Assembly (NCBI RefSeq): GCF_040654195.1
Contig: NZ_JBFAHM010000005.1
Span: 515,758 to 579,757, forward strand
DNA length: 64,000 nt
DNA from: Hamadaea sp013361475
GTDB taxonomy: Bacteria > Actinomycetota > Actinomycetes > Mycobacteriales > Micromonosporaceae
Reading direction: 5' to 3'
Shown here: piece by piece, positions 1 to 8,158 of the stretch
Layout of the letters: each line of letters begins with the position of its first letter
Position numbering within the stretch: the stretch's first letter is position 1
The notes under the pieces: generated by a model
What the model saw: the letters and a program-made list of their open reading frames with translations, nothing else
Database searches by the model: none
What the model was told of the DNA's origin: nothing
Translations under genes and position numbers: made by a program

Positions 1-429
1 CGGCAGACTGCGCTGGTCGATCCGGTCGTCGCCCCAGTTCGGCGGGTTGTTCTGGGTGTCCAGGACGCCGATCCGCTGCACCTGCTCGACGTAGGCGACG
101 GCGGGATCGGCCGCCAGCCTGCGAGCCTGTGCCTCGGGCAGAACCACCGAGAAGCCGTGCAGTCCGGCCGAGTAGACGTGCCGAGTCTGCCCGCCGAAGC
201 GAGCACTGAGATCGCGGGCGGTCGCCGCGATCGCGGACGGGCTGATCGCGGTGAGCGCGCTGTCCTTCAGCGCCACGATGTAGCGGCCCGGAACAGCGTC
301 CGGGCTGCCGGCGGCGCGGATGACACCGGTCGGCTCGGCCGACGGGGACGCCATCGCCGCCACGGGGGTGAGTGTGGTCGCGAGCGCGAGTAACAGCGTC
401 GCGGCCACGGTGGGGGTGCGATGTGCCAA
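1..429 (-). CDS. Secreted S8 subtilisin-like protease, N-terminal fragment
   Basis: Partial gene running off the left edge; 143 codons are visible. Translation on the minus strand from a TTG at 429 gives a signal peptide (Ala/Leu-rich core ending near MASPSA, residues 1-30). An inhibitor I9-type propeptide follows (GRYIVALKD near residue 49, ending AYVEQVQ near 118). The first residues of a peptidase S8 domain come next (NPPNWGDDRIDQRSLP at the edge). The I9 propeptide normally chaperones and inhibits the protease until secretion. A GGAGG lies about 8 bases before the TTG, and I see no in-frame ATG or GTG closer to it. The catalytic triad lies outside the window, so activity cannot be judged. 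It is divergent from the GH8 gene. Confidence 0.85.
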   Translation of the reverse strand, partial: MAHRTPTVAATLLLALATTLTPVAAMASPSAEPTGVIRAAGSPDAVPGRYIVALKDSALTAISPSAIAATARDLSARFGGQTRHVYSAGLHGFSVVLPEAQARRLAADPAVAYVEQVQRIGVLDTQNNPPNWGDDRIDQRSLP

Positions 430-610
430 GGGTTCCTCCTCCCAATTCGCCCCCTGCAGTTGCTGGGCTGGTCCACCGTCCGCACTGGCCGATTCGAGTG
501 GGGGACCAGCCTCGCGGCCGGGTCTTCCTGGCGCCGACCGCGAGGGGCTGAGCGGAAACGTAGGACTCGGTGAACGCGCGGCGACAGGGCACTAAACAGC
601 AGTGGCGGGA

Positions 611-685
611 TTGGCGCGCCAAAACTGTTTATGAGATCGACATCCATTGACACTTCGATAATGGTTAGGCAAACTGTCTAACCAT
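611..685 (+). promoter_or_regulatory. Palindrome-rich promoter region of the GH8 gene
   Basis: The 274-base gap between two divergent secreted hydrolases holds a perfect 12-bp palindrome TTGGCGCGCCAA (611-622). It also holds an inverted repeat with arms ATGGTTAG (661-668) and CTAACCAT (678-685) separated by 9 bases. The second repeat lies 18 bases before the GH8 start codon, so a protein bound there could block transcription or initiation. AAACAG (594-599) and CTGTTT (625-630) form a looser pair around the first palindrome. The binding protein is unknown. Confidence 0.5.
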
Positions 686-703
686 TCGAGCTCTGGAGGT
701 CAG

Positions 704-3010
704 ATGAAGCGATACGCAAGAGGTCTCGCCCTCACGGCGGGCCTGGCACTCGTGGCGGCCCTGTCGCCGGCATCGCCCGGCGCTGCCGCCGCCACCAGAT
801 ACGAGGCCGAGAGCGCGACCGTGTCTCAGGGCGTGGTCGAGGCCAACCACCTCAACTACTCCGGCACCGGCTTCGTCAACGGGGACAACGTCGCGGGCAG
901 CTACACCGAGTGGACGGTGAACGCCGCGAACGCCGGCCCGGCCACCCTGACGATCCGTTACTCCAACGGCACCACGACCGGGCGCCCGGCTGACATCGCG
1001 GTCAACGGGACAGTGATCGCGGCGGCCTCGGCGTTCGGGAGCACCACCAACTGGGACACGTGGGCGAACAAGACGGTCACCGCGACCCTCACCGCCGGGA
1101 CCAACAAAGTACGCGTGACGGCGACGACCGCCAACGGACCGGCCAACCTGGACTACCTAGACGTCGACAGCACCGCCACGGCGACCGACTACCAGGCGGA
1201 GAACGCCGTGCTCTCGCAAGCCGCCGTCGCGACCAACCACACCGGCTACACCGGCACCGGTTTCGTCGACTACACCAACGTGTCCGGCTCGTACGTGGAG
1301 TGGACGGTGAACGCCGCCGCCGCGGGGAGCCAGACCCTCACCTTCCGGTACGCCAACGGCACCACCGTCGACCGGCCGATGGACATCGCCGTCAACGGCA
1401 CGGTGGTCGCGGCCGGCGCCTCCTTCCCGGCCACCGCGAACTGGGACACCTGGACCACCAAGGCGGTCACCGCTTCGCTGGTCGCCGGAACCAACACCAT
1501 CCGGGCTACGGCGACCACGGCGAACGGCGGACCCAACGTCGACCTGCTCAGCGTGACCGGCGGTGGTGGCGGGGGAGACACTCAGGCGCCGACCGTCCCG
1601 GGCAACCTGCGGTCGACCGGCGTCACCTCCTCCAGCGTGAGCCTGGCCTGGGACGCGTCGACCGACAACGTGGGAGTCACCGGCTACGACGTCTACCGGG
1701 GCGGCGCTCTCGCCACCACCGTCACGGGCACGACGGCCACCGTGGGCGGGCTGGCCGCGGCGACGGCGTACACGTTCACCGTGAAGGCACACGACGCGGC
1801 GGGCAACAGCTCGGCCGCCTCGAACTCGGTCACCGCCACCACCAGTGGCAGCACGGGCGGTCCCGCCGTGCCGTTCGGCAGCCACCTGTTCGCGTACGCC
1901 GCCGGCATGCTCAAGCCGAGCGGATCGCAGTCCACTCTGGACCAGGCGGTGGTGACCCTCTACACCAAGTGGAAGGCGAACTTCGTCAAGCAGAACTGCG
2001 GCAACGGCTGGTACGAGACCATCTCGCCGGACGCCGACCACCCGTACGTCGCCGAGGGCCAGGGCTACGGCATGGTCATCACGGCGACGATGGCAGGCGC
2101 GGACGCCAACGCCAAGACGATCTTCGACGGCATGGTCAAGTACGTGCTGGCCCATCCGTCGGTCAACAACGGCGACCTGCTCGCAGCCGAGCAGGACACC
2201 AGTTGCACGAGCGTCAACGGGTCGGACTCGGCCACCGACGGCGACATGGACGTGGCGTACGCACTCCTGCTGGCCGACAAGCAATGGGGGAGCGCGGGAA
2301 CCTACAACTACAAGCAGCTCGCGATCAAACGCATCAACGCCATCAAGGCCAGCGAGATCAACCCGACGACGAACCTGCTGAAGCTGGGCGACTGGAGCAG
2401 CTGCTGCGACGCGCTGTACTACACGACCCGACCGTCCGACCACATGATCGACCACATGCGGGCGTTCCGAGTGGCGACCGGCGACTCGGCCTGGGACACC
2501 ATCCGCAGCGCCCACCAGACGCTCATCACCAACCTCCAGGCCCAGTACGCGCCCAGCACCGGGCTCCTGCCGGACTTCGTCATCACCACGAACACGACGC
2601 CGAAGCCGCCGACGGGGGAGGTCCTGGAAGGCCCGAACGACGGCAAGTACTACTGGAACTCCTGCCGTACGCCGTGGCGCCTCGGTGCGGATGCCGTCAC
2701 CAGCGGCAACTCCGCCTCGCTGACCTCGGCCCGCAAGCTCAACACCTGGATCAAGTCGAAGACCGGCGGCAACCCCGCGAGCATCGTGGACGGCTACTCC
2801 CTGAGCGGGGCCAACCTCGACTCCGGCAACGACGCCTGCTTCTACGCGCCGTTCGCGGTCGCGGCCATGACCGACTCCGGTAGCCAGGCCTGGCTGGACG
2901 CCCTGTGGAACCACATGGTGACGAGGTCGTTCGGCAGCACCGAGTACTACAACATGTCCGTCCAGCTGCAGGTGATGATCGTGGTCTCCGGCAACTACTG
3001 GGTCCCCTAG
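704..3010 (+). CDS. Secreted GH8 glycoside hydrolase with two CBM domains and FnIII
   Basis: 768 aa. A signal peptide (residues 1-29, ending PGAAAA) is followed by two similar beta-sandwich CBM6/35-like domains (about 30-152 and 158-283, both opening with YxAExA and containing YxEWTVNA). Next come a Gly-rich linker, a fibronectin III domain (about 293-380) and a C-terminal GH8 catalytic domain (about 390-768). The GH8 signature ATDGDMDVAYALLLA spans about residues 510-524. E451 in VAEGQGYGM is the expected general acid and D512 a conserved active-site Asp. GH8 enzymes are inverting endo-glucanases, chitosanases or lichenases; cellulose or a related beta-glucan is the likely substrate, but the exact one cannot be read here. 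GGAGG lies 7 bases upstream of the ATG. Its TAG stop overlaps the convergent GTPase stop by four bases (CTAG). Confidence 0.9.
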   Translation: MKRYARGLALTAGLALVAALSPASPGAAAATRYEAESATVSQGVVEANHLNYSGTGFVNGDNVAGSYTEWTVNAANAGPATLTIRYSNGTTTGRPADIAVNGTVIAAASAFGSTTNWDTWANKTVTATLTAGTNKVRVTATTANGPANLDYLDVDSTATATDYQAENAVLSQAAVATNHTGYTGTGFVDYTNVSGSYVEWTVNAAAAGSQTLTFRYANGTTVDRPMDIAVNGTVVAAGASFPATANWDTWTTKAVTASLVAGTNTIRATATTANGGPNVDLLSVTGGGGGGDTQAPTVPGNLRSTGVTSSSVSLAWDASTDNVGVTGYDVYRGGALATTVTGTTATVGGLAAATAYTFTVKAHDAAGNSSAASNSVTATTSGSTGGPAVPFGSHLFAYAAGMLKPSGSQSTLDQAVVTLYTKWKANFVKQNCGNGWYETISPDADHPYVAEGQGYGMVITATMAGADANAKTIFDGMVKYVLAHPSVNNGDLLAAEQDTSCTSVNGSDSATDGDMDVAYALLLADKQWGSAGTYNYKQLAIKRINAIKASEINPTTNLLKLGDWSSCCDALYYTTRPSDHMIDHMRAFRVATGDSAWDTIRSAHQTLITNLQAQYAPSTGLLPDFVITTNTTPKPPTGEVLEGPNDGKYYWNSCRTPWRLGADAVTSGNSASLTSARKLNTWIKSKTGGNPASIVDGYSLSGANLDSGNDACFYAPFAVAAMTDSGSQAWLDALWNHMVTRSFGSTEYYNMSVQLQVMIVVSGNYWVP

Positions 3011-4599
3011 CGCACAGCGCCGGCCCGCTCCCTCTCCGACGGGAGGAGGGAGCGGGCGCGGGCGTACGCGTCCAGCACGCCGCGGACGGGCGTCAGCACG
3101 TGGGAGTCGGCCACCTCGGCGACGGCGGCCCTGAGCCGGGCGTGCGCCCGGCGTCCCTTGCGCCGGGCGGCGAGCCGGACGATCGGCCGGACCACCAAGG
3201 CCACGAGGAGGCCGGTGAGCAGACCGGCGCCGAGCAGGAAGGTGGGCAGCGGAACCCGCCCGACCTCCGGCATCGGGATCTCCGGCAGGGCCAGCGCGAA
3301 CATGACGTACCGGACGAGCAGCCAGAGCAGTCCGGCGACGACGGCCAAGGCGGCGATCCACTGCAGGACGCCGAAGACGCGCCACCAGGCCGGATTGCGC
3401 CCCACCTTCAGATCGGTACGCGCGACGGCGAGGTCCAAGGCGTCCGCCAGGTCCGCCCGGCGCGATCGGGCCGCCGTACGCAGAGCGTCCTGCCACGGCG
3501 AAGCCAACGATGTTCCGGCGTCGTCGGCGATCCGGCGTACGGCGAGGTCGGCTTCGGCCTGAGCGGCCGGGGCGGCCGGACCGAGGGAGGTGGCCCCCAC
3601 GACGGAACCGGCCGACGACGAGCCGAGCCTCAGCCGCTGCAACGGATCAGCGCGGAATCGCCGGACCCACCGAGCGAACGGCCAGCCCGTCGCCTTCCGC
3701 GCCCGATGCACGTACGCCTGCTCGGTGGCCGACGCGACCAGCGGCACCCCGGCGGCGTGGGCGAGCGCATCGACCAAGGCCTTCGCCGAGCCTCGGTCGA
3801 GGGACGGCCCGGGCGCGGCGACGAGCGGCTGCACCTGCGCCGAGACCGTGGTGACATCGGCGTCGAGCCGGCGGAGCGCTGCCTCTCGCCGACGGACCGC
3901 GGCACTCAACCGAGACACCAGGGGATCCACACCTGGCGGCCCGACGGCCGACGTGGCGACCATCGGTACACCCGCCAGCCCGTCGGCGGACAACAGATCG
4001 TCCAAGTCAGACAAACATTCCCGGAGGTCGTCCGGCGACAACAAGTCGGCCTGATGCAACGCGACGACAGTCACGTTCTTGTGTGCGGCGAACTGTTCCA
4101 GATACTGCCGGTGGACCACCTTGTCGGCGTACTTCTGGGGGTGCAGCACCCAGACGATCAGGTCCACGACCGCCAGCAGCCGGTCGACCTCCACCCGGTG
4201 GGACGCCTCCACGGAGTCGTAGTCCGGCAGGTCGAGCAGGACCAGCCCGTCCAGGTCGCCCGCGGGCACGGCGTACCGCTTGCCGACGTCCAGCCAGTCC
4301 AGCAGTTGATCCGCGCCGGAACCCCAGACACAGGCGTACGTCTCACCGGTGGTCGGGCGGCGTCGCCCGGCGGGGGAGAGGTCGACGCCGGCGAGCCGGT
4401 TGAACAGGGTGGACTTGCCGCTGCCGGTCGCACCCGCCAACGCCACGACGGTATGCGCCCTGGACAGCGCCAGCCGCTCGCCGGCCCGGTCCACGATCGA
4501 CTGGGCCGATGTGAGCTCCTCGGCGGGCAGGTACGGCGACGTCGTCTCGACGAACTGCCGGAGCGCGCCGATCCGATCCACCACGGAATCCAGCTTCAC
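3007..4599 (-). CDS. Membrane-associated dynamin-like GTPase (second of pair)
   Basis: 530 aa from a GTG at 4599, chosen because GTGA overlaps the stop of the upstream GTPase. This indicates translational coupling. P-loop GATGSGKST lies at residues 56-64 and the G3 motif DLPDYDS near 112. The usual TKxD G4 motif is replaced by HQAD. Two hydrophobic segments near residues 390-410 and 430-450 predict a membrane hairpin near the C-terminus. Architecture and pairing resemble Streptomyces DynB, which with DynA stabilises FtsZ rings during sporulation septation. Homology to DynB is inferred from layout, not alignment. YfjP-type GTPase is the generic alternative label. The C-terminal coding bases also form a hairpin that could terminate the GH8 transcript. 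Confidence 0.85.
   Translation of the reverse strand: MKLDSVVDRIGALRQFVETTSPYLPAEELTSAQSIVDRAGERLALSRAHTVVALAGATGSGKSTLFNRLAGVDLSPAGRRRPTTGETYACVWGSGADQLLDWLDVGKRYAVPAGDLDGLVLLDLPDYDSVEASHRVEVDRLLAVVDLIVWVLHPQKYADKVVHRQYLEQFAAHKNVTVVALHQADLLSPDDLRECLSDLDDLLSADGLAGVPMVATSAVGPPGVDPLVSRLSAAVRRREAALRRLDADVTTVSAQVQPLVAAPGPSLDRGSAKALVDALAHAAGVPLVASATEQAYVHRARKATGWPFARWVRRFRADPLQRLRLGSSSAGSVVGATSLGPAAPAAQAEADLAVRRIADDAGTSLASPWQDALRTAARSRRADLADALDLAVARTDLKVGRNPAWWRVFGVLQWIAALAVVAGLLWLLVRYVMFALALPEIPMPEVGRVPLPTFLLGAGLLTGLLVALVVRPIVRLAARRKGRRAHARLRAAVAEVADSHVLTPVRGVLDAYARARSLLPSERERAGAVR
3023..3057. terminator. Hairpin terminator after GH8 gene
   Basis: Perfect 12-bp arms GCCCGCTCCCTC (3023-3034) and GAGGGAGCGGGC (3046-3057) enclose an 11-base loop, 13 bases past the GH8 stop. 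There is no T run, as is usual in actinobacteria. The hairpin lies inside the last codons of the convergent GTPase gene. Confidence 0.55.
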
Positions 4600-6281
4600 C
4601 GCGCCTCCCCCAGCCGGGCCTGCGCGACGGCCGCAGCCGCCGCTCGCAGGGTCGACCCGGCCGAGCGGTCGATCCCGGAGTCGTCGAGCACCGCCCGGAA
4701 CCGGTCGGCCTCCTCGTCGAGGAGGGCGTCGACGCGGTCCAGCAGATCCTTGCGGGCCTTCGCGGCGAGCTGCCGCACTGCCTGGTCGCCGAAGATCGCC
4801 TCCAGCACTTTCTGCGCGGCGATCGTCGTACCGGCGCCGACGGCGATCTCCGCGCCGGTCGGGATGAACGCCGTCGCCGCGAAGACGCTGATCATCACGA
4901 CCAGACCCAGCCCGTTCACCGCGTACGCCCCGGCCCGGGCGTAGGCGATGCGATTGCCCGATTCCGCCCGCACGAGTTCCAGAACCGAGCGCTGCCAATC
5001 GCGTACCAGTCGATCCAGCCGGAGGCTGAGATCCTCCGCCGGAGCCGCCAGCTCGCCATGCGCCTTGAGCAGCGCGGACCCGGCCGGATGCGCGCGCCAC
5101 GCGGCCGCCGTCTGCTCGGCGGCGTCGGCCGCCGCGCCGCGCACGAACGTGACCACACCGGATTCCAGCGCGGTCTGAAACTGGTCGGCAGGCCGAGGGC
5201 GGCCGGTGACGGCGTCGACGACCCGGTCCCGCCAGCGCGCGACGCGAGCCTGGAGCCCGCGCATGAACTCGCCCGCACCGACCAGCTCCTGCCAGCGCGC
5301 CAGCACCTCGCCCCGCAGCAGCGCGCCGTCGCGGATGCCGCGCTCGACCGACTTTCCCGCCTCCTCGTACGCCGACCGCGCCGACGTCTCCAGCGTCTCG
5401 GCCGCCTCGACCTGGGCGTCGGCGGCCGCCGCGAGGGTACCGACGGTCGGATCGAGCGCGGCGACCGCGCCGTCCACCGTCTGGCGAACCACCGCCGCGC
5501 GATCCGCCGCCGACCGGGCCAGGGAGTCGAGCCAGCCGCGCAACTCCGCGACGACCGGTTCCGGCAGCAGTCGCTGACCATCCAAGGTGGTTTCCGGAAC
5601 GATGAACATCGGCGCCTCGCCGAAGCCGTTCTCGGCCAACATCTCGGTCAGATGGGGGGTCACCTCGGCGTCCGCGTCCGCAGGCAGCCGGTCGAGCACC
5701 AACGCGATCGCGGTGCCCCGCGCCCGCGCGTCCCGCAACAGCTCCCACGGCACGGCGTCGGCGTAGCGGGTCGCGGTGGTCACGAACAGCCACAGATCCG
5801 CGGCGGCGAGCAGCCGCTCGGCGAGCGCGCGGTTACTCTCCACGACCGAGTCGATGTCCGGGGCGTCCAGCAACGCCAGGCCCGCGGTCAGCCGCTCGCT
5901 CGGCACGATCCGCAGCCCGCCCTCGCCCGAGGTGGTACGCCCCAGGCCGGGCAGCAGGTGCGCCTCCGAAAACCAGGCGGCGTCGTCGGGGTGGCAGACC
6001 AGCACCGGATCGCGAGTCGTCGGCCGCCGGGCCCCGGCGGCGCTGACCGGCTCCCGCACGATGCTGTTGACCAGAGTGGACTTACCCGCGCCCGTCGAAC
6101 CACCGACGACGACCAGCAACGGCGCGTCGAGCCGGGCGAGCCGGGGCAGCAGATAGTCCTCGAGCTGCGCCCGCGTGGCGGCGGCCGTTCTCGCCGCCTC
6201 GCCCGCATCGGGCAGGCTCAGCGGATATCGCGTCGCCGCGAGCACGTCGCGCAGCGTACCCAGCGCCTCGGCCAGCCTCAT
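4596..6281 (-). CDS. Dynamin-like GTPase (first of pair)
   Basis: 561 aa. P-loop GSTGAGKST lies at residues 61-69, and LLDAPDIDSV is the G3 motif. A long helical middle region is followed by one hydrophobic stretch near residues 440-480 (NGLGLVVMISVFAATAF) and a helical tail. The start is the ATG at 6281, with AGGAG seven bases upstream. It overlaps the following GTPase by four bases. Two adjacent large GTPases of about 530-560 aa, one strongly membrane-anchored, match the DynA/DynB arrangement of Streptomyces. Members of that family shape or hold membranes at division septa. No division gene is adjacent, although two DivIVA-domain proteins lie 46 kb away. Confidence 0.85.
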   Translation of the reverse strand: MRLAEALGTLRDVLAATRYPLSLPDAGEAARTAAATRAQLEDYLLPRLARLDAPLLVVVGGSTGAGKSTLVNSIVREPVSAAGARRPTTRDPVLVCHPDDAAWFSEAHLLPGLGRTTSGEGGLRIVPSERLTAGLALLDAPDIDSVVESNRALAERLLAAADLWLFVTTATRYADAVPWELLRDARARGTAIALVLDRLPADADAEVTPHLTEMLAENGFGEAPMFIVPETTLDGQRLLPEPVVAELRGWLDSLARSAADRAAVVRQTVDGAVAALDPTVGTLAAAADAQVEAAETLETSARSAYEEAGKSVERGIRDGALLRGEVLARWQELVGAGEFMRGLQARVARWRDRVVDAVTGRPRPADQFQTALESGVVTFVRGAAADAAEQTAAAWRAHPAGSALLKAHGELAAPAEDLSLRLDRLVRDWQRSVLELVRAESGNRIAYARAGAYAVNGLGLVVMISVFAATAFIPTGAEIAVGAGTTIAAQKVLEAIFGDQAVRQLAAKARKDLLDRVDALLDEEADRFRAVLDDSGIDRSAGSTLRAAAAAVAQARLGEAR

Positions 6282-6488
6282 GGTCTCCTCTATACCCTGC
6301 CTTGTCCCGCTCTGCCCTTGTCCCGCCGATCATGAACTTGTGTTCGTGCTCGACCGGCGTGTCGCGTCCGCAGCATCCTGGTCATTTCCCCGGCAGCATG
6401 ATCGACATCACTTGCCTCCCAGTCTAAGGAGATCTACAGTGTCGGAGTATCTAGACAGTGACAAGATTTCGGGCTCCATGGAGGCGCA

Positions 6489-6905
6489 ATGAACCACCTC
6501 GTGCTCAGCGACGCCAGCCGGATCGTCGCCGGCATCCTGCTCCTCTCGATCGTGACCATCGAGTTCGGCGGCTGGTTCATGACCAAGATCGTGCGTGGTC
6601 AGGTCCCGATGACCGACTTCCAGAAGGCGTTCGCCCGAGCCGGGCACGCGCACGCGGGCGTGCTGGTGACACTGGGACTGATCGCCCAGGTGCTGGCGGA
6701 CGCGACCACCTTCGACGGTGGGGTCGGCTGGCTCGTCCGGCTGCTCATCCCGGCCGCCGCCATCCTCATGTCCGGTGGCTTCTTCGCCGCCTCGGCCGGG
6801 CGTAACGTCACCCAGCCGACCAAGGCCGTCGTCATCCTGTGGCTGGGCGCGGCCTGCCTCGCCGCCGGGACGCTGACCCTCGGCATCGGACTCTTGACCG
6901 CCTGA
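6489..6905 (+). CDS. Small four-helix integral membrane protein
   Basis: 138 aa with four predicted transmembrane helices (about residues 8-30, 48-70, 78-102 and 110-136), a short HAHAG motif near residues 54-58 and almost no soluble domain. GGAGG sits about five bases before the ATG. I do not recognise a function. Its neighbours give no operon context: the upstream gene is divergent and the downstream gene is 218 bases away across a repeat array. The 207-base upstream gap holds ACAGTG-containing direct repeats (near 6435 and 6455) that could belong to its promoter. Confidence 0.75.
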   Translation: MNHLVLSDASRIVAGILLLSIVTIEFGGWFMTKIVRGQVPMTDFQKAFARAGHAHAGVLVTLGLIAQVLADATTFDGGVGWLVRLLIPAAAILMSGGFFAASAGRNVTQPTKAVVILWLGAACLAAGTLTLGIGLLTA

Positions 6906-6936
6906 CCCGGACTTCGCGCCCGACTCCTGGCACCCT

Positions 6937-7015
6937 TTGGCGCGCTGGGCTTTGGCGCGCTGCGCTTGGCGCGCTGCGCTTGGCGCGCTGGGCTTGGCGC
7001 GCTGGGCTTGGCGCC
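6937..7015 (+). repeat. 14-bp tandem repeat array
   Basis: Five full copies of TTGGCGCGCTGSGC begin at 6937, 6952, 6966, 6980 and 6994, and a truncated copy follows at 7008. One extra T separates copies one and two. The variable base is G in copies 1, 4 and 5 and C in copies 2 and 3. The unit length is not a multiple of three, so the array is not coding. It abuts the left arm of the 66-bp hairpin. Confidence 0.85.
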
Positions 7016-7075
7016 GGATCACGGATATGCAGGGATCCCCGCGTGGGGAAGCATGCCTATCCGTGATCCGGCGCC
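7010..7075. repeat. 66-bp long hairpin with perfect 18-bp outer arms
   Basis: Outer arms at 7010-7027 and 7058-7075 are perfect inverted repeats containing GGATCACGGATA. A smaller CCCC-GCGT-GGGG stem lies inside. It could terminate transcription from 6489-6905, but it is far longer than other terminators in the window and resembles the long palindromic elements elsewhere here. Confidence 0.75.
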
Positions 7076-7123
7076 TTCGGCGTTGGTTAGAGTGTCGGCT
7101 GACCCCTCGCGGAAGGATCGGCC

Positions 7124-8131
7124 GTGCCCCCGACGGTCAAGCGGACTCTGGCGGCGGTGCTGTCTCCCGTCGCCGCGATCGTCCTCGCTCTCGCGCCCGC
7201 CACCCCGGCCGCGGCCGAGCCAGACGAGGCGCACAATCAGCAGCTCATCCAGAACCTGGAGGCGGCCGCCCGCGGCTACCTCGAGGCGCAGGAGGCACTC
7301 GAGCACTCCAAGGCTCGCCAGGTCGTCCTACGCCGCGAGCTGGAGAAGGCCACCGCACAACTCGCGCCACTGCGGAAGCAGGTCGGCGCGATCGCGGCGG
7401 CGGCGTACACGACGGGGCGGCTCAGCGGCTTCGCGGCGATGCTCGGCGCGGGCACCTCAGAGGAGTTCTTCACCCGCGCGACGATGCTGGAGGAGATCAC
7501 CCTCCGGCAGGATCAGGCGCTCAGCCGGCTGCTGCGGCTGGAGGAGAAGGCCCGGACCGACAAGGAGGCGATCGACGCCGAGGCGGCGATCCAGACCGCC
7601 CAGGTCGCCGAGATGAAGAAGCGGATGAAGGCGGCCGAGCAGACCCTCATCAAGGTCGGCGGCAAGTCCATCCACGGCTGGCTCGACCCGAACTCGCCCG
7701 CGGCGATTCCCGCGCCCCGCAATCCGGACGGCAGCTGGCCCAAGGAGAACTGCTCGGTCAAGGACCCCACGAAGACGGGCGGATGCATCACGCCTCGGCT
7801 GCTGCACGCGTACGAGCAGGCGCGGGCCAACGACTACACCCGGTACACCAAGTGCTGGCGTACGCAGTCCTGGGGCGAGCATCCGAAGGGACGCGCCTGC
7901 GACTTCTCCTCGGCTCGGGCGACCTTCTCCTCGTCGGACGCCTCAGGTGACGACAAGCGGTACGGCGATCGACTCGCCTCGTTCTTCATCAAGAACTCCC
8001 GGGCGCTCGGCGTACTGTACGTAATCTGGTACCGCAAGATCTGGTTCCCCGGACTGGGCTGGCGCAGCTACAGCGGATGCTGCGGAGCGTCGGCCGAACA
8101 CACGAACCACGTGCACCTGTCCGTGTACTGA
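7124..8131 (+). CDS. Secreted coiled-coil protein with M15/VanY-like C-terminal domain
   Basis: 335 aa from a GTG with GGAAGG eight bases upstream. A signal peptide (residues 1-31, ending PAAAAE) is followed by a coiled coil (about 40-180) like that of NlpC/P60 and RipA-type wall hydrolases. The C-terminal domain (about 195-335) has four or more cysteines and ends CGASAEHTNHVHLSVY. The motifs GRACDFS and HTNHVHLS resemble the zinc-binding pattern of M15 D-Ala-D-Ala carboxypeptidases (ARB_07466-like C-terminal family). A role in peptidoglycan remodelling outside the membrane is inferred. The stop codon shares its A with the downstream copper-type operator. Confidence 0.75.
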   Translation: MPPTVKRTLAAVLSPVAAIVLALAPATPAAAEPDEAHNQQLIQNLEAAARGYLEAQEALEHSKARQVVLRRELEKATAQLAPLRKQVGAIAAAAYTTGRLSGFAAMLGAGTSEEFFTRATMLEEITLRQDQALSRLLRLEEKARTDKEAIDAEAAIQTAQVAEMKKRMKAAEQTLIKVGGKSIHGWLDPNSPAAIPAPRNPDGSWPKENCSVKDPTKTGGCITPRLLHAYEQARANDYTRYTKCWRTQSWGEHPKGRACDFSSARATFSSSDASGDDKRYGDRLASFFIKNSRALGVLYVIWYRKIWFPGLGWRSYSGCCGASAEHTNHVHLSVY

Positions 8132-8149
8132 TACCTCCCTGGGGTATGC
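8131..8149 (+). promoter_or_regulatory. CsoR-like copper operator overlapping a -10 element
   Basis: ATACCTCCCTGGGGTAT (8131-8147) is a near-palindrome matching the known CsoR operator style (ATACCCC...GGGGTAT). A plausible -10 hexamer TATGCT (8144-8149) overlaps its right arm and ends nine bases before the ATG of the DUF6153 gene. A copper-sensing repressor bound here would block polymerase. No csoR gene is in the window. Confidence 0.65.
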
Positions 8150-8158
8150 TGTGTCGTC

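Noticed and set aside
1060..2883. Overlapping plus-strand frame in the GH8 gene
   Set aside because: Alternative frame of a clear CBM/GH8 protein; Arg/His-rich translation is a GC-composition artefact.
3010..5793. Long minus-strand open frame of about 928 codons spanning both GTPases
   Set aside because: Its N-terminal half is an out-of-frame reading of the first GTPase gene; the real second gene starts at the GTG at 4599.
6330..6412. Possible degenerate palindrome near 6330 (GATCATGAAC...)
   Set aside because: No right arm could be paired over more than a few bases.
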